DNA of 42,468 bases, from the IMG/VR virus record IMGVR_UViG_3300035670_000470, positions 1-42,468 of that record. The stretch is one strand, 5' to 3'. This document shows, piece after piece, positions 8,318 through 16,418 of the stretch; within the stretch, counting starts at the first letter, position 1, and each line of letters starts with the position of its first letter. The notes under the pieces were generated by a model, which made no database searches, had not been told where the DNA came from, and saw only the letters and a list, made by a program, of their open reading frames with translations. This DNA comes from a virus. The translations under genes were made by a program, and so were the position numbers.

Positions 8318-10462
8318 TCAGGTTGCAGAACTTTCTACATAGCTTCGGATCATTTCACGACGGTCTTTCTCCCGCTGCGCTTGAATGTCCATCGCCTTGA
8401 GTCCCATCTGGCTTCTTGCCTGTTCACCAACCTTCTCGAGATCGCGCTCCTGCTTCACGCCAGACTCCTGTTCCACGAAGTCCAGACTCTTCTGGTCAGT
8501 GTCCGCCTGAATGTTCTCAGCCTTGGCACCCTTCTGCATGGCATCAGCACCCAGCTGTTGTGCCTTGGCTTGATTGAGTGCGATCTCCGACTCGAGCTTG
8601 GCGATCTCCAGTTCCTGAAGCTTCTGCTGAATCGGGTCCGGCTCGGGCTCATATTCCTCAACGCGTTTGGCCAGATCCGGCATCTTGCGAAGACGCATGA
8701 TGTCACTGAGGATCATCTTCTTCAGGACCGGGTCCATGGTGTCGCCAGTGGCTTGCAGGATGAAAGCCAGCTCCTCTGCTTTCTGGTTGTCTTCCTCAGC
8801 CGTGGAGATGGTCAGCTCCAGGTCGAAGTTACCCGCCAGGTCATCACGACGGATCGCTACGAAGCTGTCGTTGGTGATGCGGATGATCTCCTCGTCGGAG
8901 AGGAACTCCTTGTTCATGGCGATCAGCTTGCGGCCTACTTCCAGCAAGCCAGCGGACAGACGACGCAGAATGCCCACCTCCCGCTTGGAGGCTGCGTCCA
9001 GAGCCCCACGGGCACCGGTAGCGGTCTTGCCCAGGGTGTCGCCAGAGATGCCCTGGTTGAATGCCTTCACCCCGGTCAGCGACTCGGCCTCGACGTTCTG
9101 CAGCTGCAGCATGAACTGGGCGCTGTTGGGAATCTCCGGGTACTTGTGGGTGTAGATCACCTGGTCGGGACTGACGTTGGCGTTGAACTCGTAGTCCTGT
9201 CCCTTCTCGAATTTGCGCTTGTTGGTGACGTCCAGGGCGTCCTTGCGAATGCCGGTCTGGCCATTCGCGCTCTTGCCCATGAGGTCGATCATGCCCCGGG
9301 TAACGGCGCCTATGATCCGTTGGTTGTCCTCAAGAAGGGCCCCGTCAGGTTCACCGTATAGAGATTTTCTGACCGGAAGGTAGGGCACTGCCACGAAAGG
9401 TGGGCGCTTGTCAGGGAAGGGGTTCTCTTCAAGTCGGATGAGGACATCGCCCACCCAGGCAGCGACGATAGGCTTAACAAGCCCACTACCATCAATATCC
9501 CAATATCCCCAGTATTCATGAACGGTAAACTTCTGACGGGGCTTGTCACGGAAGTTAAAGTCGCTCGAATTGTCGGGGCCATTGTCGGGTTCTCCGAGGA
9601 TGTTGTTGGTCTGCAGGTTGATGTGCTTCAGATTGGTGTAGCGACCATCCTTCTCCAGCTGTGACAGCGAAGAGGCAAACCGATAGACCACGAAGCCAGC
9701 CTTGTTCATGTCGCCCATGCACGTCGGATCGATGACCACGTTATCCGGGTCACACAGCTCCAGGGTGGGATCGTTCTTCAGGGTCTTGGTGACCGTCACT
9801 TCCTGCCAGTCGATGATGCGAGCCTCGTAGGGAATCCCCTCCGCCTCGAACATCTCTACTGCCTGGCGAAGCTCCTCAGGAACCTCATGCTCGAAGCCAG
9901 TAGGGTTCTCCTGCTTGAAGGCAACGAGCTCCTCGAACATCGGCATTAGCTCGAAGTTCTCGGTGAACTCCACCACCGGCTGCAGCTCCTCGACGTCTTC
10001 CTCTTCGGTCTCCCAACCGGTACGAATGATCGCCGTACCCTCGTCTACCGCGGCCCGGACATACTCATCGATGAAGGCGACCTTCTTCAGCTTGGTGTTG
10101 AACTGGTGGTTCAACAGCAGCTGGTTTTGCTGGGCAGCTTCACGGTCTTCCCAGGTCACTGGGGAAACCTTGAAGATGTCCCGTGAGGAGAGGAACGGCT
10201 CGCTCATTGCCGCGTACCGCCACTCTGCCTGTTTACGGATCAGCTTCGGTTGTACTCGGGATTGTCCCTTGGGGACATTCACCAGTGCCGTGCCCGTCAC
10301 ATGCAGGTTATCGAGCCATCGCTTGATCTTCTCGACTTGCACCTGGTGGGAGCCGTTGGCTTCCAGCAAGTCGTTCTTGAGATCCTGCACCGATGGTTCG
10401 TTCTTCCAGTCCGTCAATTTCTTGGCGGACACATCGATCAGTGCGTTATGTTCTTCGCTCAT
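8318..10462 (-). CDS. Portal protein, N4 gp59-like
   Basis: This encodes 714 residues from ATG 10462 (MSEEHNALIDVSAKKL). The upstream in-frame extension overlaps the divergent dUTPase gene and is rejected. The protein starts with the N4-like portal opening (ALIDV.AKKL..WKNEPSVQDLK), has the PFLSSRDIFKVSPVTWED region, and ends in a long Gln/Glu/Lys-rich coiled coil (residues ~600-714), all usual for large podovirus portals. It forms the dodecameric ring at the head vertex through which DNA enters and leaves. It is the first gene of the leftward capsid operon, so a late promoter should lie in the short 10463-10505 gap. Confidence 0.93.
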   Translation of the reverse strand: MSEEHNALIDVSAKKLTDWKNEPSVQDLKNDLLEANGSHQVQVEKIKRWLDNLHVTGTALVNVPKGQSRVQPKLIRKQAEWRYAAMSEPFLSSRDIFKVSPVTWEDREAAQQNQLLLNHQFNTKLKKVAFIDEYVRAAVDEGTAIIRTGWETEEEDVEELQPVVEFTENFELMPMFEELVAFKQENPTGFEHEVPEELRQAVEMFEAEGIPYEARIIDWQEVTVTKTLKNDPTLELCDPDNVVIDPTCMGDMNKAGFVVYRFASSLSQLEKDGRYTNLKHINLQTNNILGEPDNGPDNSSDFNFRDKPRQKFTVHEYWGYWDIDGSGLVKPIVAAWVGDVLIRLEENPFPDKRPPFVAVPYLPVRKSLYGEPDGALLEDNQRIIGAVTRGMIDLMGKSANGQTGIRKDALDVTNKRKFEKGQDYEFNANVSPDQVIYTHKYPEIPNSAQFMLQLQNVEAESLTGVKAFNQGISGDTLGKTATGARGALDAASKREVGILRRLSAGLLEVGRKLIAMNKEFLSDEEIIRITNDSFVAIRRDDLAGNFDLELTISTAEEDNQKAEELAFILQATGDTMDPVLKKMILSDIMRLRKMPDLAKRVEEYEPEPDPIQQKLQELEIAKLESEIALNQAKAQQLGADAMQKGAKAENIQADTDQKSLDFVEQESGVKQERDLEKVGEQARSQMGLKAMDIQAQREKDRREMIRSYVESSAT

Positions 10463-10505
10463 GAAGGCAGCGCCCCTTTTATGAAACCAACTGGAACGCA
10501 TCTTA

Positions 10506-10934
10506 ATGAACATCCAACCCCTTAATCCGAACTTTCGCCTGCCCACCCGTGGCACCGACCTGGCTGGAGCGTTCGATATCTACATGCCAGAAGCCGGCCG
10601 CATCTCTGACTGGGATGCCGAGGGCGTCATGACCCCTCTTGGCTTTGCTGCCGAAGTCCCGGAAGGCTATGTCGCTCTGCTGCTTCCCCGCTCTGGGGTG
10701 GGCTGCCGACATGGCATCGAGCTACACAACACCTGCGGTGTGATCGACGCGGATTACCGGGGTGAGTGGAAGGCCTGTCTCTCTTCCAAGCAGCCGGGCA
10801 AGTTCGAATGGTTCAAGGGCGATCGCATTGTTCAGTTCCTGCTCGTCCCGGTACTGACTCCCCAACTCAATATCGTCCACCAACTCTCCGATACCGCTCG
10901 GGGCACCGGTGGCTTTGGCTCCACCAACAGGTAA
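10506..10934 (+). CDS. dut: dUTP diphosphatase (dUTPase)
   Basis: This encodes 142 residues, the normal length of a trimeric dUTPase. The five motifs are present: RGTDLAGAFDIYMP (residues 15-28, with the conserved Asp), PRSGVGCRHG (61-70), GVIDADYRGEW (78-88), a GDRIVQFLLVPV motif (about residue 104) and the Gly-rich RGTGGFGSTNR at the C-terminus. It converts dUTP to dUMP and PPi, keeping uracil out of phage DNA and supplying dUMP. It is transcribed rightward, divergent from the portal gene, and starts a three-gene unit that ends at the terminator near 11650. Confidence 0.96.
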   Translation: MNIQPLNPNFRLPTRGTDLAGAFDIYMPEAGRISDWDAEGVMTPLGFAAEVPEGYVALLLPRSGVGCRHGIELHNTCGVIDADYRGEWKACLSSKQPGKFEWFKGDRIVQFLLVPVLTPQLNIVHQLSDTARGTGGFGSTNR

Positions 10935-10940
10935 GAAACC

Positions 10941-11282
10941 ATGTCCGATGACCAGCAAGTAGAACAGCAGATTCAAGCCAAGGGGCTGACTGCCCCTCGG
11001 GTGACTCCTGCCCGTATCGAGGAAGTGATCGTCAGCGAGCACTACTTCACCGCGGCTGAAGGGGTGCGCATCCTTCCCGAAGACTCCCCCCTCCACTGCC
11101 TGACCTTCTGCGTCCTGGTGCTGAAGAACGGGTATACCGTTACCGGTGAGTCGGCCTGTGCCTCGCCCGAGAACTTCGACGCCGAACTCGGTCGCCAGAT
11201 CGCCCGACGCAATGCCCAGGAGAAAATCTGGGGTCTCGAGGGTTACCTTCTCCGCCAGCAACTGCACGAGGCACGCGCATGA
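10941..11282 (+). CDS. N4 gp49 / Sf6 gene 66 family phage protein
   Basis: This encodes 113 residues. The pattern LTFCVLVLKNGYTVTGESAC followed by NFDAELGRQIARRNAQEKIW and EGYLL is the signature of the Phage_gp49_66 family named after N4 gp49. The family is widespread in phages of Gram-negative hosts and its function is unknown. The gene overlaps the next one by ATGA, so the two are probably co-translated. Confidence 0.88.
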   Translation: MSDDQQVEQQIQAKGLTAPRVTPARIEEVIVSEHYFTAAEGVRILPEDSPLHCLTFCVLVLKNGYTVTGESACASPENFDAELGRQIARRNAQEKIWGLEGYLLRQQLHEARA

Positions 11283-11539
11283 CCAGTTTCCGTCGCTACG
11301 AGTCTCGCCCCATCACCCGCCTGGCCTACGAGCTCCAGGAGGATGACCCCATCAATGCCCTGCCTGACAGCACCTACCACATTGTGGTCGATGCCCAGGA
11401 CGTGTTTTTCAAGGCCTACCAGACACCCTTGCCTGGGGACTTCGTCGTGTACCTGAATGACGAGGACATCTACCACGTAGCCCGCTCGGTCTTCATCGAG
11501 CGTAACGTAGTCGAAGAAGAGGAAGAGTATTCCACCTGA
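11279..11539 (+). CDS. Conserved small phage protein
   Basis: This encodes 86 residues (MTSFRRYESRPITRLAYELQ...). It has the layout seen in a small conserved phage protein: PITRLAYEL near the start, then GDFVVYLNDEDIYHVARSVF and an acidic tail. It overlaps the gp49-family gene by ATGA and is the last gene of the dUTPase unit. The function is unknown. After the stop codon there are ~90 bases of uncertain content, then the terminator. Confidence 0.8.
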   Translation: MTSFRRYESRPITRLAYELQEDDPINALPDSTYHIVVDAQDVFFKAYQTPLPGDFVVYLNDEDIYHVARSVFIERNVVEEEEEYST

Positions 11540-11631
11540 GGAGGTGATCGCCCTGAGCCTGGGGCATATCTGGAAGCAGCGAAGCCTGACGTCTGCAGAA
11601 CCCTAGCTCCCTGGGAAGGGATACAGAGGTT

Positions 11632-11664
11632 GAAGCCCCCGCCATCGGGGGCTTCCTTTTTTTA
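11632..11664 (+). terminator. Rho-independent terminator between convergent units
   Basis: GAAGCCCCC (11632-11640) pairs with GGGGGCTTC (11647-11655) around GCCATC and is followed by seven T. It ends the rightward dUTPase unit. The stop codon of the convergent minus-strand gene (11662-11664) touches the T run. Confidence 0.9.
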
Positions 11665-12315
11665 CACCCAGCCGTTCTTCTCGAAGCGGGTCTTCTCCGC
11701 TTCCTGGCTGATCTGATAGCCACCGTTCTCCAGCACCCGGCAGGCCTGCTCGAACTTGGCCGCGTAGTTGTTGCCTTCGTGGAACTCGGCCCGGCCACCG
11801 TCTGCCCCCATGGGGTTGAAGATGCGGCTGGCCACGTAGTAGAGCAGCGCTTCCAGGTGGGTGCGGGGCAGGTTGATCTCCACCCGATCGGGGGCCTGGG
11901 CGGCATCCCGGGCACTCAGCACCGGGTGATCGGCCCGGTACACCACCTCCAGCACCGGGGTCACCAGGCCCATAGGTAGGCTCAGGGTCCGGTAGCCGAT
12001 GGTGTGCAGGGAGTCCGGCTTGCCCAGTTGGTTCAGGGCCAGCTCCTGACCCTCGGCATAGACCCGTTCGATCTTGTGGATGTCGTCAGCCGCCACGTCG
12101 TAGTCACGCAAGCCAGGCACCACGAAGATCTGGGTCCGGCCTTCCCTGAGTAGGAACCGTTTGTGCAGCTCGGTCAGGCCCAGGTTGATGTGAGTCACCA
12201 GACGGTGACGGGTCTCCGGGGTCACCCCGAACTGGCCCTCACCATCCGGGTTGCCTACCTGCAGCTGGGCAAACTCGCCGTAAGCCAGGTGATCAAACAC
12301 TTCCTGAAGTTTCAT
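11662..12315 (-). CDS. Head-tail adaptor-like virion protein
   Basis: This encodes 217 residues starting MKLQEVFDHLAYGEFAQL. This opening, together with NLGLTELHKRFLL and a C-terminal half with LPRTHLEALLYYVASRIFNP, is a pattern I associate with a conserved podovirus protein encoded beside the terminase and resembling tail adaptor (gp4-type) proteins. In N4-like genomes the gene next to terminase gp68 is the ~30-kDa virion protein gp67, which fits by position and size. It follows terminase by nine bases on the same strand. The adaptor role is inferred. Confidence 0.75.
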   Translation of the reverse strand: MKLQEVFDHLAYGEFAQLQVGNPDGEGQFGVTPETRHRLVTHINLGLTELHKRFLLREGRTQIFVVPGLRDYDVAADDIHKIERVYAEGQELALNQLGKPDSLHTIGYRTLSLPMGLVTPVLEVVYRADHPVLSARDAAQAPDRVEINLPRTHLEALLYYVASRIFNPMGADGGRAEFHEGNNYAAKFEQACRVLENGGYQISQEAEKTRFEKNGWV

Positions 12316-12324
12316 TCTCTACCC

Positions 12325-13980
12325 TCACACGATGTAGGAGGCCATGCGGTCCTCGGGTTCGTCGTCTTCGTCCACTTCCCACATACCGTTCTCGTTCTGC
12401 ATCAGGTCACCCGTCTCACTCGGCTTCCAGGGGGTCAGGCTGCTCAGCATGGAGATGGTATCGATGAAGTCGTCATGCTTGCTCTTGAATCCACCAGGGG
12501 TGGCCAGGGAGAGCTCGGAGTACATCTCCTTGAGCTCCTCACTGTTCTTCTTCTCGATGGGGAAGAAGATCTTCCTGGCTTTGAACTGGGGCACCATGGT
12601 GTTGAAGCGGACCAGCTTGTTGGTATTGGGGCGGATGCCCGGCTTCATGTCGTTGCCTTCGGAAGCCAGAGGGAAGTACACATTGCGCTCCAGCATCTGA
12701 CCCTGGATCCAGCTGACGAAGCCTTGCTGTTGTCCCGAGACCTCGATACCCACCTGCTGTGGCCGGTACTGCTGGGCCAGCCGGAACAGGGCATCGACGT
12801 TCTTGCTCATGTCCTGGCGCTTGCAGATCCCGTCCACCCAGAGCCAATCGCCCACGTTGTTGTAGGCCCACACGCTGATCACTGAGAAGTCGCTCTTCTG
12901 CTTCTCGCTCGTCGCAAAGTCGGTAGTGATGTAGAAGTTGAACCGGCCCTTGTTCCTCAGTACCGCGTCGATCTTGTACCAGACAATGTCGTGGTCCTGG
13001 ATCAGACGATCCTCGTCCGACATGATCCTGAGCATTAGCTCCTGGTTGAAGGTATCGACCTTGCCCAGCTTGACCGCGGTCTCATACTGCTCGAGCACGT
13101 AGTCGTAGGTGAATCGGTCCTCCCAGGAGCCCCGGAAGTCCTCCCGCGAGCAGGGGAACTGCTCACACACCGGGAACACGTTGACCGCCCAGGCCCCGGA
13201 CTCCACCGCCTTGTAGAGCGGGTCCTTGGCGTTGAAGGGGGTGCCCGACCAGATGATCATGTTCTTGGCCGGGTGCAGGGCGTAGTTGACCGCCTTGTAG
13301 ACGGTGTCTTCCACCGCAGCAATCACCGTGGCCGATCGGGCATCCTCGTCCGAGATCAGGTCATCGAGCACCGCCAGCTGCGGCCGCTTACCCATCTCCT
13401 TGGCACCGCGCACACCCGTCTTGGCACCGTAGCCCTTGACGATGAACACCTTCCCATCCGCGTTGTGGAACTCCCAGCGGATGTCGGTGAACTTGATCTG
13501 AGGAACGTATTCGCGCAGGAAGTCGGAGTTCTCCCAGCGGAACTCCAGGTTCTTGCGCATGTTCTTCACGCCGTTCTCGATCGAGTCCGAGACGTAGAGC
13601 GCGAGGTCGATCCGACCGAAGCCAGGAATCTCACCGTAGGTGGCGATGTACAGGAACAGGTACTCACCCATCACCGTGGTCTTGGCGATGCCTCGGTGAC
13701 ACAGGTTGAGCACCCGGGCCCCGTTCTCGGTGAGGGTGTCGAGCATGTAATAGTGGACCAGGGGGGTCTTGTTCTCCTCCCCCTCGGATCCGTTCACCAG
13801 CTTGATGAAGGTGACGAACTCCAGCGAGAAATCACTGGGCACGTAATCCGCAGGCACCGCATAGCTGACGTTGTTGAGGTAGTCCTCCACCTTCCAGGGG
13901 GCATTGGCTTCAGTAGGGGATAGGCCGCCCAGGCCCACCCCTACGGCCACTGCAGCGGCCAGAGCGGTCTTACGTAACAT
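12325..13980 (-). CDS. terL: Terminase large subunit (N4 gp68-like)
   Basis: This encodes 551 residues from ATG 13980, six bases after GGAGG and overlapping the previous stop. The ATPase domain has a deviant Walker A (CHRGIAKTT, residues 94-102), a Walker B with adjacent acid (PQLAVLDDLISDED) and coupling motif SGTPFN. The nuclease domain shows FYITTDFAT and, near the C-terminus, HDDFIDTISM, giving the acidic residues of the RNase H-like fold. It packages DNA into the prohead through the portal. Oddly, the first ~27 residues look like a Sec signal peptide: MLRK, then a hydrophobic run AALAAAVAVGVGLGG-like, then an AxA-type ANA. This is not needed for a cytoplasmic motor. Confidence 0.95.
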   Translation of the reverse strand: MLRKTALAAAVAVGVGLGGLSPTEANAPWKVEDYLNNVSYAVPADYVPSDFSLEFVTFIKLVNGSEGEENKTPLVHYYMLDTLTENGARVLNLCHRGIAKTTVMGEYLFLYIATYGEIPGFGRIDLALYVSDSIENGVKNMRKNLEFRWENSDFLREYVPQIKFTDIRWEFHNADGKVFIVKGYGAKTGVRGAKEMGKRPQLAVLDDLISDEDARSATVIAAVEDTVYKAVNYALHPAKNMIIWSGTPFNAKDPLYKAVESGAWAVNVFPVCEQFPCSREDFRGSWEDRFTYDYVLEQYETAVKLGKVDTFNQELMLRIMSDEDRLIQDHDIVWYKIDAVLRNKGRFNFYITTDFATSEKQKSDFSVISVWAYNNVGDWLWVDGICKRQDMSKNVDALFRLAQQYRPQQVGIEVSGQQQGFVSWIQGQMLERNVYFPLASEGNDMKPGIRPNTNKLVRFNTMVPQFKARKIFFPIEKKNSEELKEMYSELSLATPGGFKSKHDDFIDTISMLSSLTPWKPSETGDLMQNENGMWEVDEDDEPEDRMASYIV

Positions 13981-14668
13981 CGACCACCTCCGCTTCCCCA
14001 TCGATCACCACGCGGCTGTGGGCCACCTGCTGGGCGTTCATGACCCCGGCCTCCATTGCCAGCCGCTGTTGCTTAGCCAGCTCCAAGGTGGCTTGGCGCA
14101 ATACGGCAATACTGCTGTCTTCCTTCACACCAATATCGAGCTCGAGCTTCTGGGTCTCCGGGCGCTTCAGGTGCGTCAGCAGGGAGTTGGCCGCATCAGA
14201 GCGCACCTTCTCGCTCTTGGCGCTCATCATCAGCTCAGCCTGGGTATTCAGGGCCTTCTGGTAGAGGTCCTGGTTCAACACCCAGCTGGGCACCAGGGTC
14301 TGCTCCATGATCAGGTTGACCAGCTTGCTCTTGTTGTAGGCCGTCACGTAGCTGGCAATGTCCTTGCTCGCCATGCCCGCGGCATTCCACTTCGCCAGCT
14401 TGTCCGGGAACGTCTTCGAGAACGCGGCGATGTTCGAGTCCCCCATCAGCTTGTGGCTGACGTACTTCACCGCATCGATGTACCCGGTGATCTTGAACTT
14501 CCCCTCGGCCATCACCTTGGTGTAGCTGAGCAGATTCTCCCGGTAGGTCTCATACATGTCCGGGTCGTTCAAAGTCTGCTGGATCTTCTGGATCAGCTCC
14601 GGGTTCACGCTCTTCTTCAGCGTGGCCGGCAGCGCTCCCTTGAACTGGTCGATCGTCTGCTGATCCAT
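13970..14668 (-). CDS. Probable terminase partner / small subunit (N4 gp69-like)
   Basis: This encodes 232 residues, almost entirely helical (MDQQTIDQFKGALPATLKKS...), with a coiled C-terminal third (KSEKVRSDAANSLLTHLKRP and KQQRLAMEAGVMNAQQVA). It lies directly upstream of the terminase large subunit and overlaps it by 11 bases, the position of gp69 in N4-like phages. Small terminase subunits are often encoded exactly here and are helical. No clear HTH is visible, so the small-subunit call is inference from position. Confidence 0.65.
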   Translation of the reverse strand: MDQQTIDQFKGALPATLKKSVNPELIQKIQQTLNDPDMYETYRENLLSYTKVMAEGKFKITGYIDAVKYVSHKLMGDSNIAAFSKTFPDKLAKWNAAGMASKDIASYVTAYNKSKLVNLIMEQTLVPSWVLNQDLYQKALNTQAELMMSAKSEKVRSDAANSLLTHLKRPETQKLELDIGVKEDSSIAVLRQATLELAKQQRLAMEAGVMNAQQVAHSRVVIDGEAEVVDVT

Positions 14669-14669
14669 C

Positions 14670-15338
14670 TCACACCCCCAGGACTTTCACCGCCAGGTTG
14701 TACCGGGCAGTCCGATCAGCCAGACCGTTCTCACCCCCATTCACCTGACGCGTAGTGGTTTTGATGTTGGTGCCCGACACCCGATCTCTCCAGAACCACA
14801 GCGCACTCTCTACAGCGGCAGCAGGTTCACGTACCAGAAGATCAGGGTTACGCACAATGTCCAAGCCAGTAGCTTGGGCGCATCGCTCATAGTTGCCTCT
14901 CCCCGTCAGATGAATCAGACCACCCCCCCGGAAATCCCAACCGTCATTGGCTTGGGTGTTCCCCAGGTTACGGCGACCCCAATCACCCCCGTACAGGGTA
15001 TTGGCGATCATCCTCTGATTGGCAGGCTGGCTTGAAGTCCTACCATAGGCCCTGGCTTCTTCCTCGGTAATCCGATGCCGGCCAAAGGTCTTCAGCAACC
15101 CTTCCACGGAGTAGTTCATGTTCTCTCGAGTGGCATTCAAGTCCTTGGACTCATGCCCCACTTGAGCGAGGAACAGCGCAATCTCTTCCTTGGTGTCCAG
15201 ACCGTAGCGGTCCATGTACAAGCCAAGAAGATCGGCCCAGAGTTCCGGGTCTTTGCACCCGGGCATCATGCGCTTGAGTTTCGCCCCAGTCAGGGTAGCG
15301 GGAACAACCAACAGTGCTTCGTCAATCCAGTGCGTCAT
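14670..15338 (-). CDS. Endolysin, glycoside hydrolase family 19 type
   Basis: This encodes 222 residues. The GH19/chitinase-like lysozyme pattern is clear: GHESKDLNATRENMNYS (His62-Glu63 plus a second Glu72), then YGGDWGRRNLGN, GWDFRGGGLIHLTGRGNY and the Trp-rich end AVESALWFWRD. It cleaves peptidoglycan at lysis. There is no signal peptide or cell-wall-binding domain, so it needs a holin for release, which is consistent with a phage of a Gram-negative host. It is the first gene of this leftward unit. The holin candidate lies far away at 35889 in another transcription unit. Confidence 0.93.
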   Translation of the reverse strand: MTHWIDEALLVVPATLTGAKLKRMMPGCKDPELWADLLGLYMDRYGLDTKEEIALFLAQVGHESKDLNATRENMNYSVEGLLKTFGRHRITEEEARAYGRTSSQPANQRMIANTLYGGDWGRRNLGNTQANDGWDFRGGGLIHLTGRGNYERCAQATGLDIVRNPDLLVREPAAAVESALWFWRDRVSGTNIKTTTRQVNGGENGLADRTARYNLAVKVLGV

Positions 15339-15629
15339 GGCTCCGATCTCGAAAAGAAAACTCGGAGTAGTGTACGAACCGGACCCGCAGGTTTTTCATA
15401 ATTTTGCTAGAGGGGTACGGGTTCAGAGACCCGCAGGTTTTTCCAGAATGCATCATCTGGGTATGAACCCAGGGCTGACTGTCTGAAGGCCGAAAACCGA
15501 AAGGCACCCCCCCGGGGGTCACTCCGGAAAAAAACTCGGAGGGGTACCCCCATGTCACTGGGCCTCCGGCCATGTGTTGGCGCGGTAGACGTGCCGTGAC
15601 CTATTCCATCCTACGTAGGAGTACTACCC
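15339..15629. promoter_or_regulatory. Divergent promoter region with repeated elements
   Basis: This non-coding stretch separates leftward late genes from rightward early genes. It holds a 16-bp direct repeat (GACCCGCAGGTTTTTC at about 15383-15398 and 15427-15442), each copy preceded by a related GTACG-containing segment. AACTCGGAG occurs near 15359 and again near 15532, and there is a 10-bp palindrome GGGGTACCCC (15541-15550). Three related modules therefore seem to be stacked here. At the right end lies a TCC-loop hairpin (15561-15571). Promoters for both directions are expected, but no sigma70 -35/-10 pair is convincing. Confidence 0.55.
15561..15571 (+). promoter_or_regulatory. Candidate N4-type early promoter hairpin 1
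   Basis: GGCC-TCC-GGCC forms a hairpin with a three-base loop. The template strand reads C(GGA)G, a GNA triloop closed by C-G with a purine in the centre. This matches the known structural rule of N4 virion-RNA-polymerase promoters (three-base loop, central purine at -11). The downstream bases CATGTGTTGG resemble those after hairpins 2 and 3. Confidence 0.5.
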
Positions 15630-15872
15630 ATGTTCGCCATGTTCGCTCAGCTCTTCGCCATGTTCACCTCCCTGTTCTCTGCCGGTGCAGTAGGCGCATC
15701 AGCACTCGAGGACTACGCCGGTGCAGCCAAGGTCCACAGCCACGGGTTCAAGAAGCGTGTCGAGGCCAAGGAAGGTATCGAACTCCAAGACCTCCTGGTT
15801 GAACTCGAAGCAAAGAGAGCTCAACCGAAGGTACTGTCTGCACCCAAGCAGGAAGAAGAACTCGCACTGTAA
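15630..15872 (+). CDS. Small early protein with N-terminal hydrophobic helix
   Basis: This encodes 80 residues. TAGGAG stands eight to ten bases before the ATG. Residues 1-25 (MFAMFAQLFAMFTSLFSAGA...) are hydrophobic and Phe/Met-rich, suggesting one membrane helix or a membrane-associated amphipathic helix. The rest is charged (EAKEGIELQDLLVELEAKRA). It is the first gene after the putative early promoter and ends at a terminator. Small membrane proteins in this place often act early on the host envelope or exclude other phages, but no family is recognised. Confidence 0.7.
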   Translation: MFAMFAQLFAMFTSLFSAGAVGASALEDYAGAAKVHSHGFKKRVEAKEGIELQDLLVELEAKRAQPKVLSAPKQEEELAL

Positions 15873-15880
15873 TCACGGGC

Positions 15881-15915
15881 CTCAACTCCTTCGGGAGTTG
15901 GGGTCTATTTCTTTT
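15881..15915 (+). terminator. Terminator after the first early gene
   Basis: CTCAACTCC (15881-15889) pairs with GGAGTTGGG (15894-15902) around a TTCG tetraloop, including one G-T pair. It is followed by the T-rich TCTATTTCTTTT. Confidence 0.85.
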
Positions 15916-15947
15916 CACACACCACACACCACACACCACACACCACA
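15916..15947 (+). repeat. 7-bp tandem repeat ACACACC x4
   Basis: Four exact copies of ACACACC (15917-15944), with partial copies at both sides. The strand is C/A-only here. It lies just after the terminator and before the CATAGACAGAC motif (15945-15955), which recurs at 16388-16398. A shorter ACCACACACCAC segment also recurs at 16346. The region 15916-16195 otherwise holds hairpin 2 and no gene. Confidence 0.85.
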
Positions 15948-16001
15948 TAGACAGACCGTTCTAGTAGAGCCCCAAGCTCAACATCCTTCTCCCTGTTGCA
16001 G

Positions 16002-16012
16002 AGCCTCCGGCT
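16002..16012 (+). promoter_or_regulatory. Candidate N4-type early promoter hairpin 2
   Basis: AGCC-TCC-GGCT, again a four-pair stem with a TCC loop (GGA on the template strand), followed by ATGAGTCGG. Hairpins 1 to 3 share GCCTCCGGC and a downstream pattern WTGWRWYGG. The motif is about 190 bases before the next gene. Confidence 0.5.
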
Positions 16013-16195
16013 ATGAGTCGGAAGGGAATGAGACAGACAGTGCAGGTTTTCAGTGAGCATGTGGTTGGAGGTTAGTAATCATTGGTTCCCTCACCATCAA
16101 CTCCATCGAACTCCTTCCTATCTCTCATTTCCTCATACCGATACATAGCCGATGTTCTATCTCAATTCCGAGATAGGACTACTTGGAGAAGTCCC

Positions 16196-16342
16196 ATGAA
16201 GCTCGAATTCGTCTACGTCTGCAACTGCGGTCTGACCTGGTCATCGATCGTTGCTACCAAAGGTCTCGGTTTCATCGACACCACCTGCAAGTGTCCTTCC
16301 TGCTCCGAAGAGCAAGAGGCTGTCGAGACCAGGGTGGTCTAG
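16196..16342 (+). CDS. 48-residue zinc-ribbon-like protein
   Basis: The start at ATG 16196 is supported by TTGGAG nine bases upstream; in-frame upstream starts have no ribosome site. The protein (MKLEFVYVCNCGLTW...) contains five Cys: a CxC pair at residues 9/11 and CKCPSC at residues 33-38, a spacing able to hold one zinc ion. Such mini zinc ribbons are common among early phage proteins that bind host enzymes or nucleic acid. No specific family is recognised. It is followed by a hairpin (16355-16375). Confidence 0.65.
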   Translation: MKLEFVYVCNCGLTWSSIVATKGLGFIDTTCKCPSCSEEQEAVETRVV

Positions 16343-16354
16343 TTACCACCACAC

Positions 16355-16375
16355 ACCACTCCGCATAGGGGTGGT
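16355..16375 (+). terminator. Hairpin, possible weak terminator
   Basis: ACCACTCC (16355-16362) pairs with GGGGTGGT (16368-16375) around GCATA, with one G-T pair. There is no T run after it, so it may pause or process RNA rather than terminate. Confidence 0.45.
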
Positions 16376-16405
16376 GCTGTAGTTCCCATAGACAGACATG
16401 CATGT

Positions 16406-16418
16406 AGGCCTCCGGCCT
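16406..16418 (+). promoter_or_regulatory. Candidate N4-type early promoter hairpin 3
   Basis: AGGCC-TCC-GGCCT is the best of the three hairpins, with five pairs and a three-base loop (template loop GGA). It is followed by TGTAATGG and lies about 45 bases before the 98-residue gene. Its upstream flank has the CATAGACAGAC motif. Confidence 0.55.

Noticed and set aside
15916-15947. CRISPR array
   Set aside because: The repeats are a 7-bp tandem microsatellite without spacers; no array was seen anywhere in the window.
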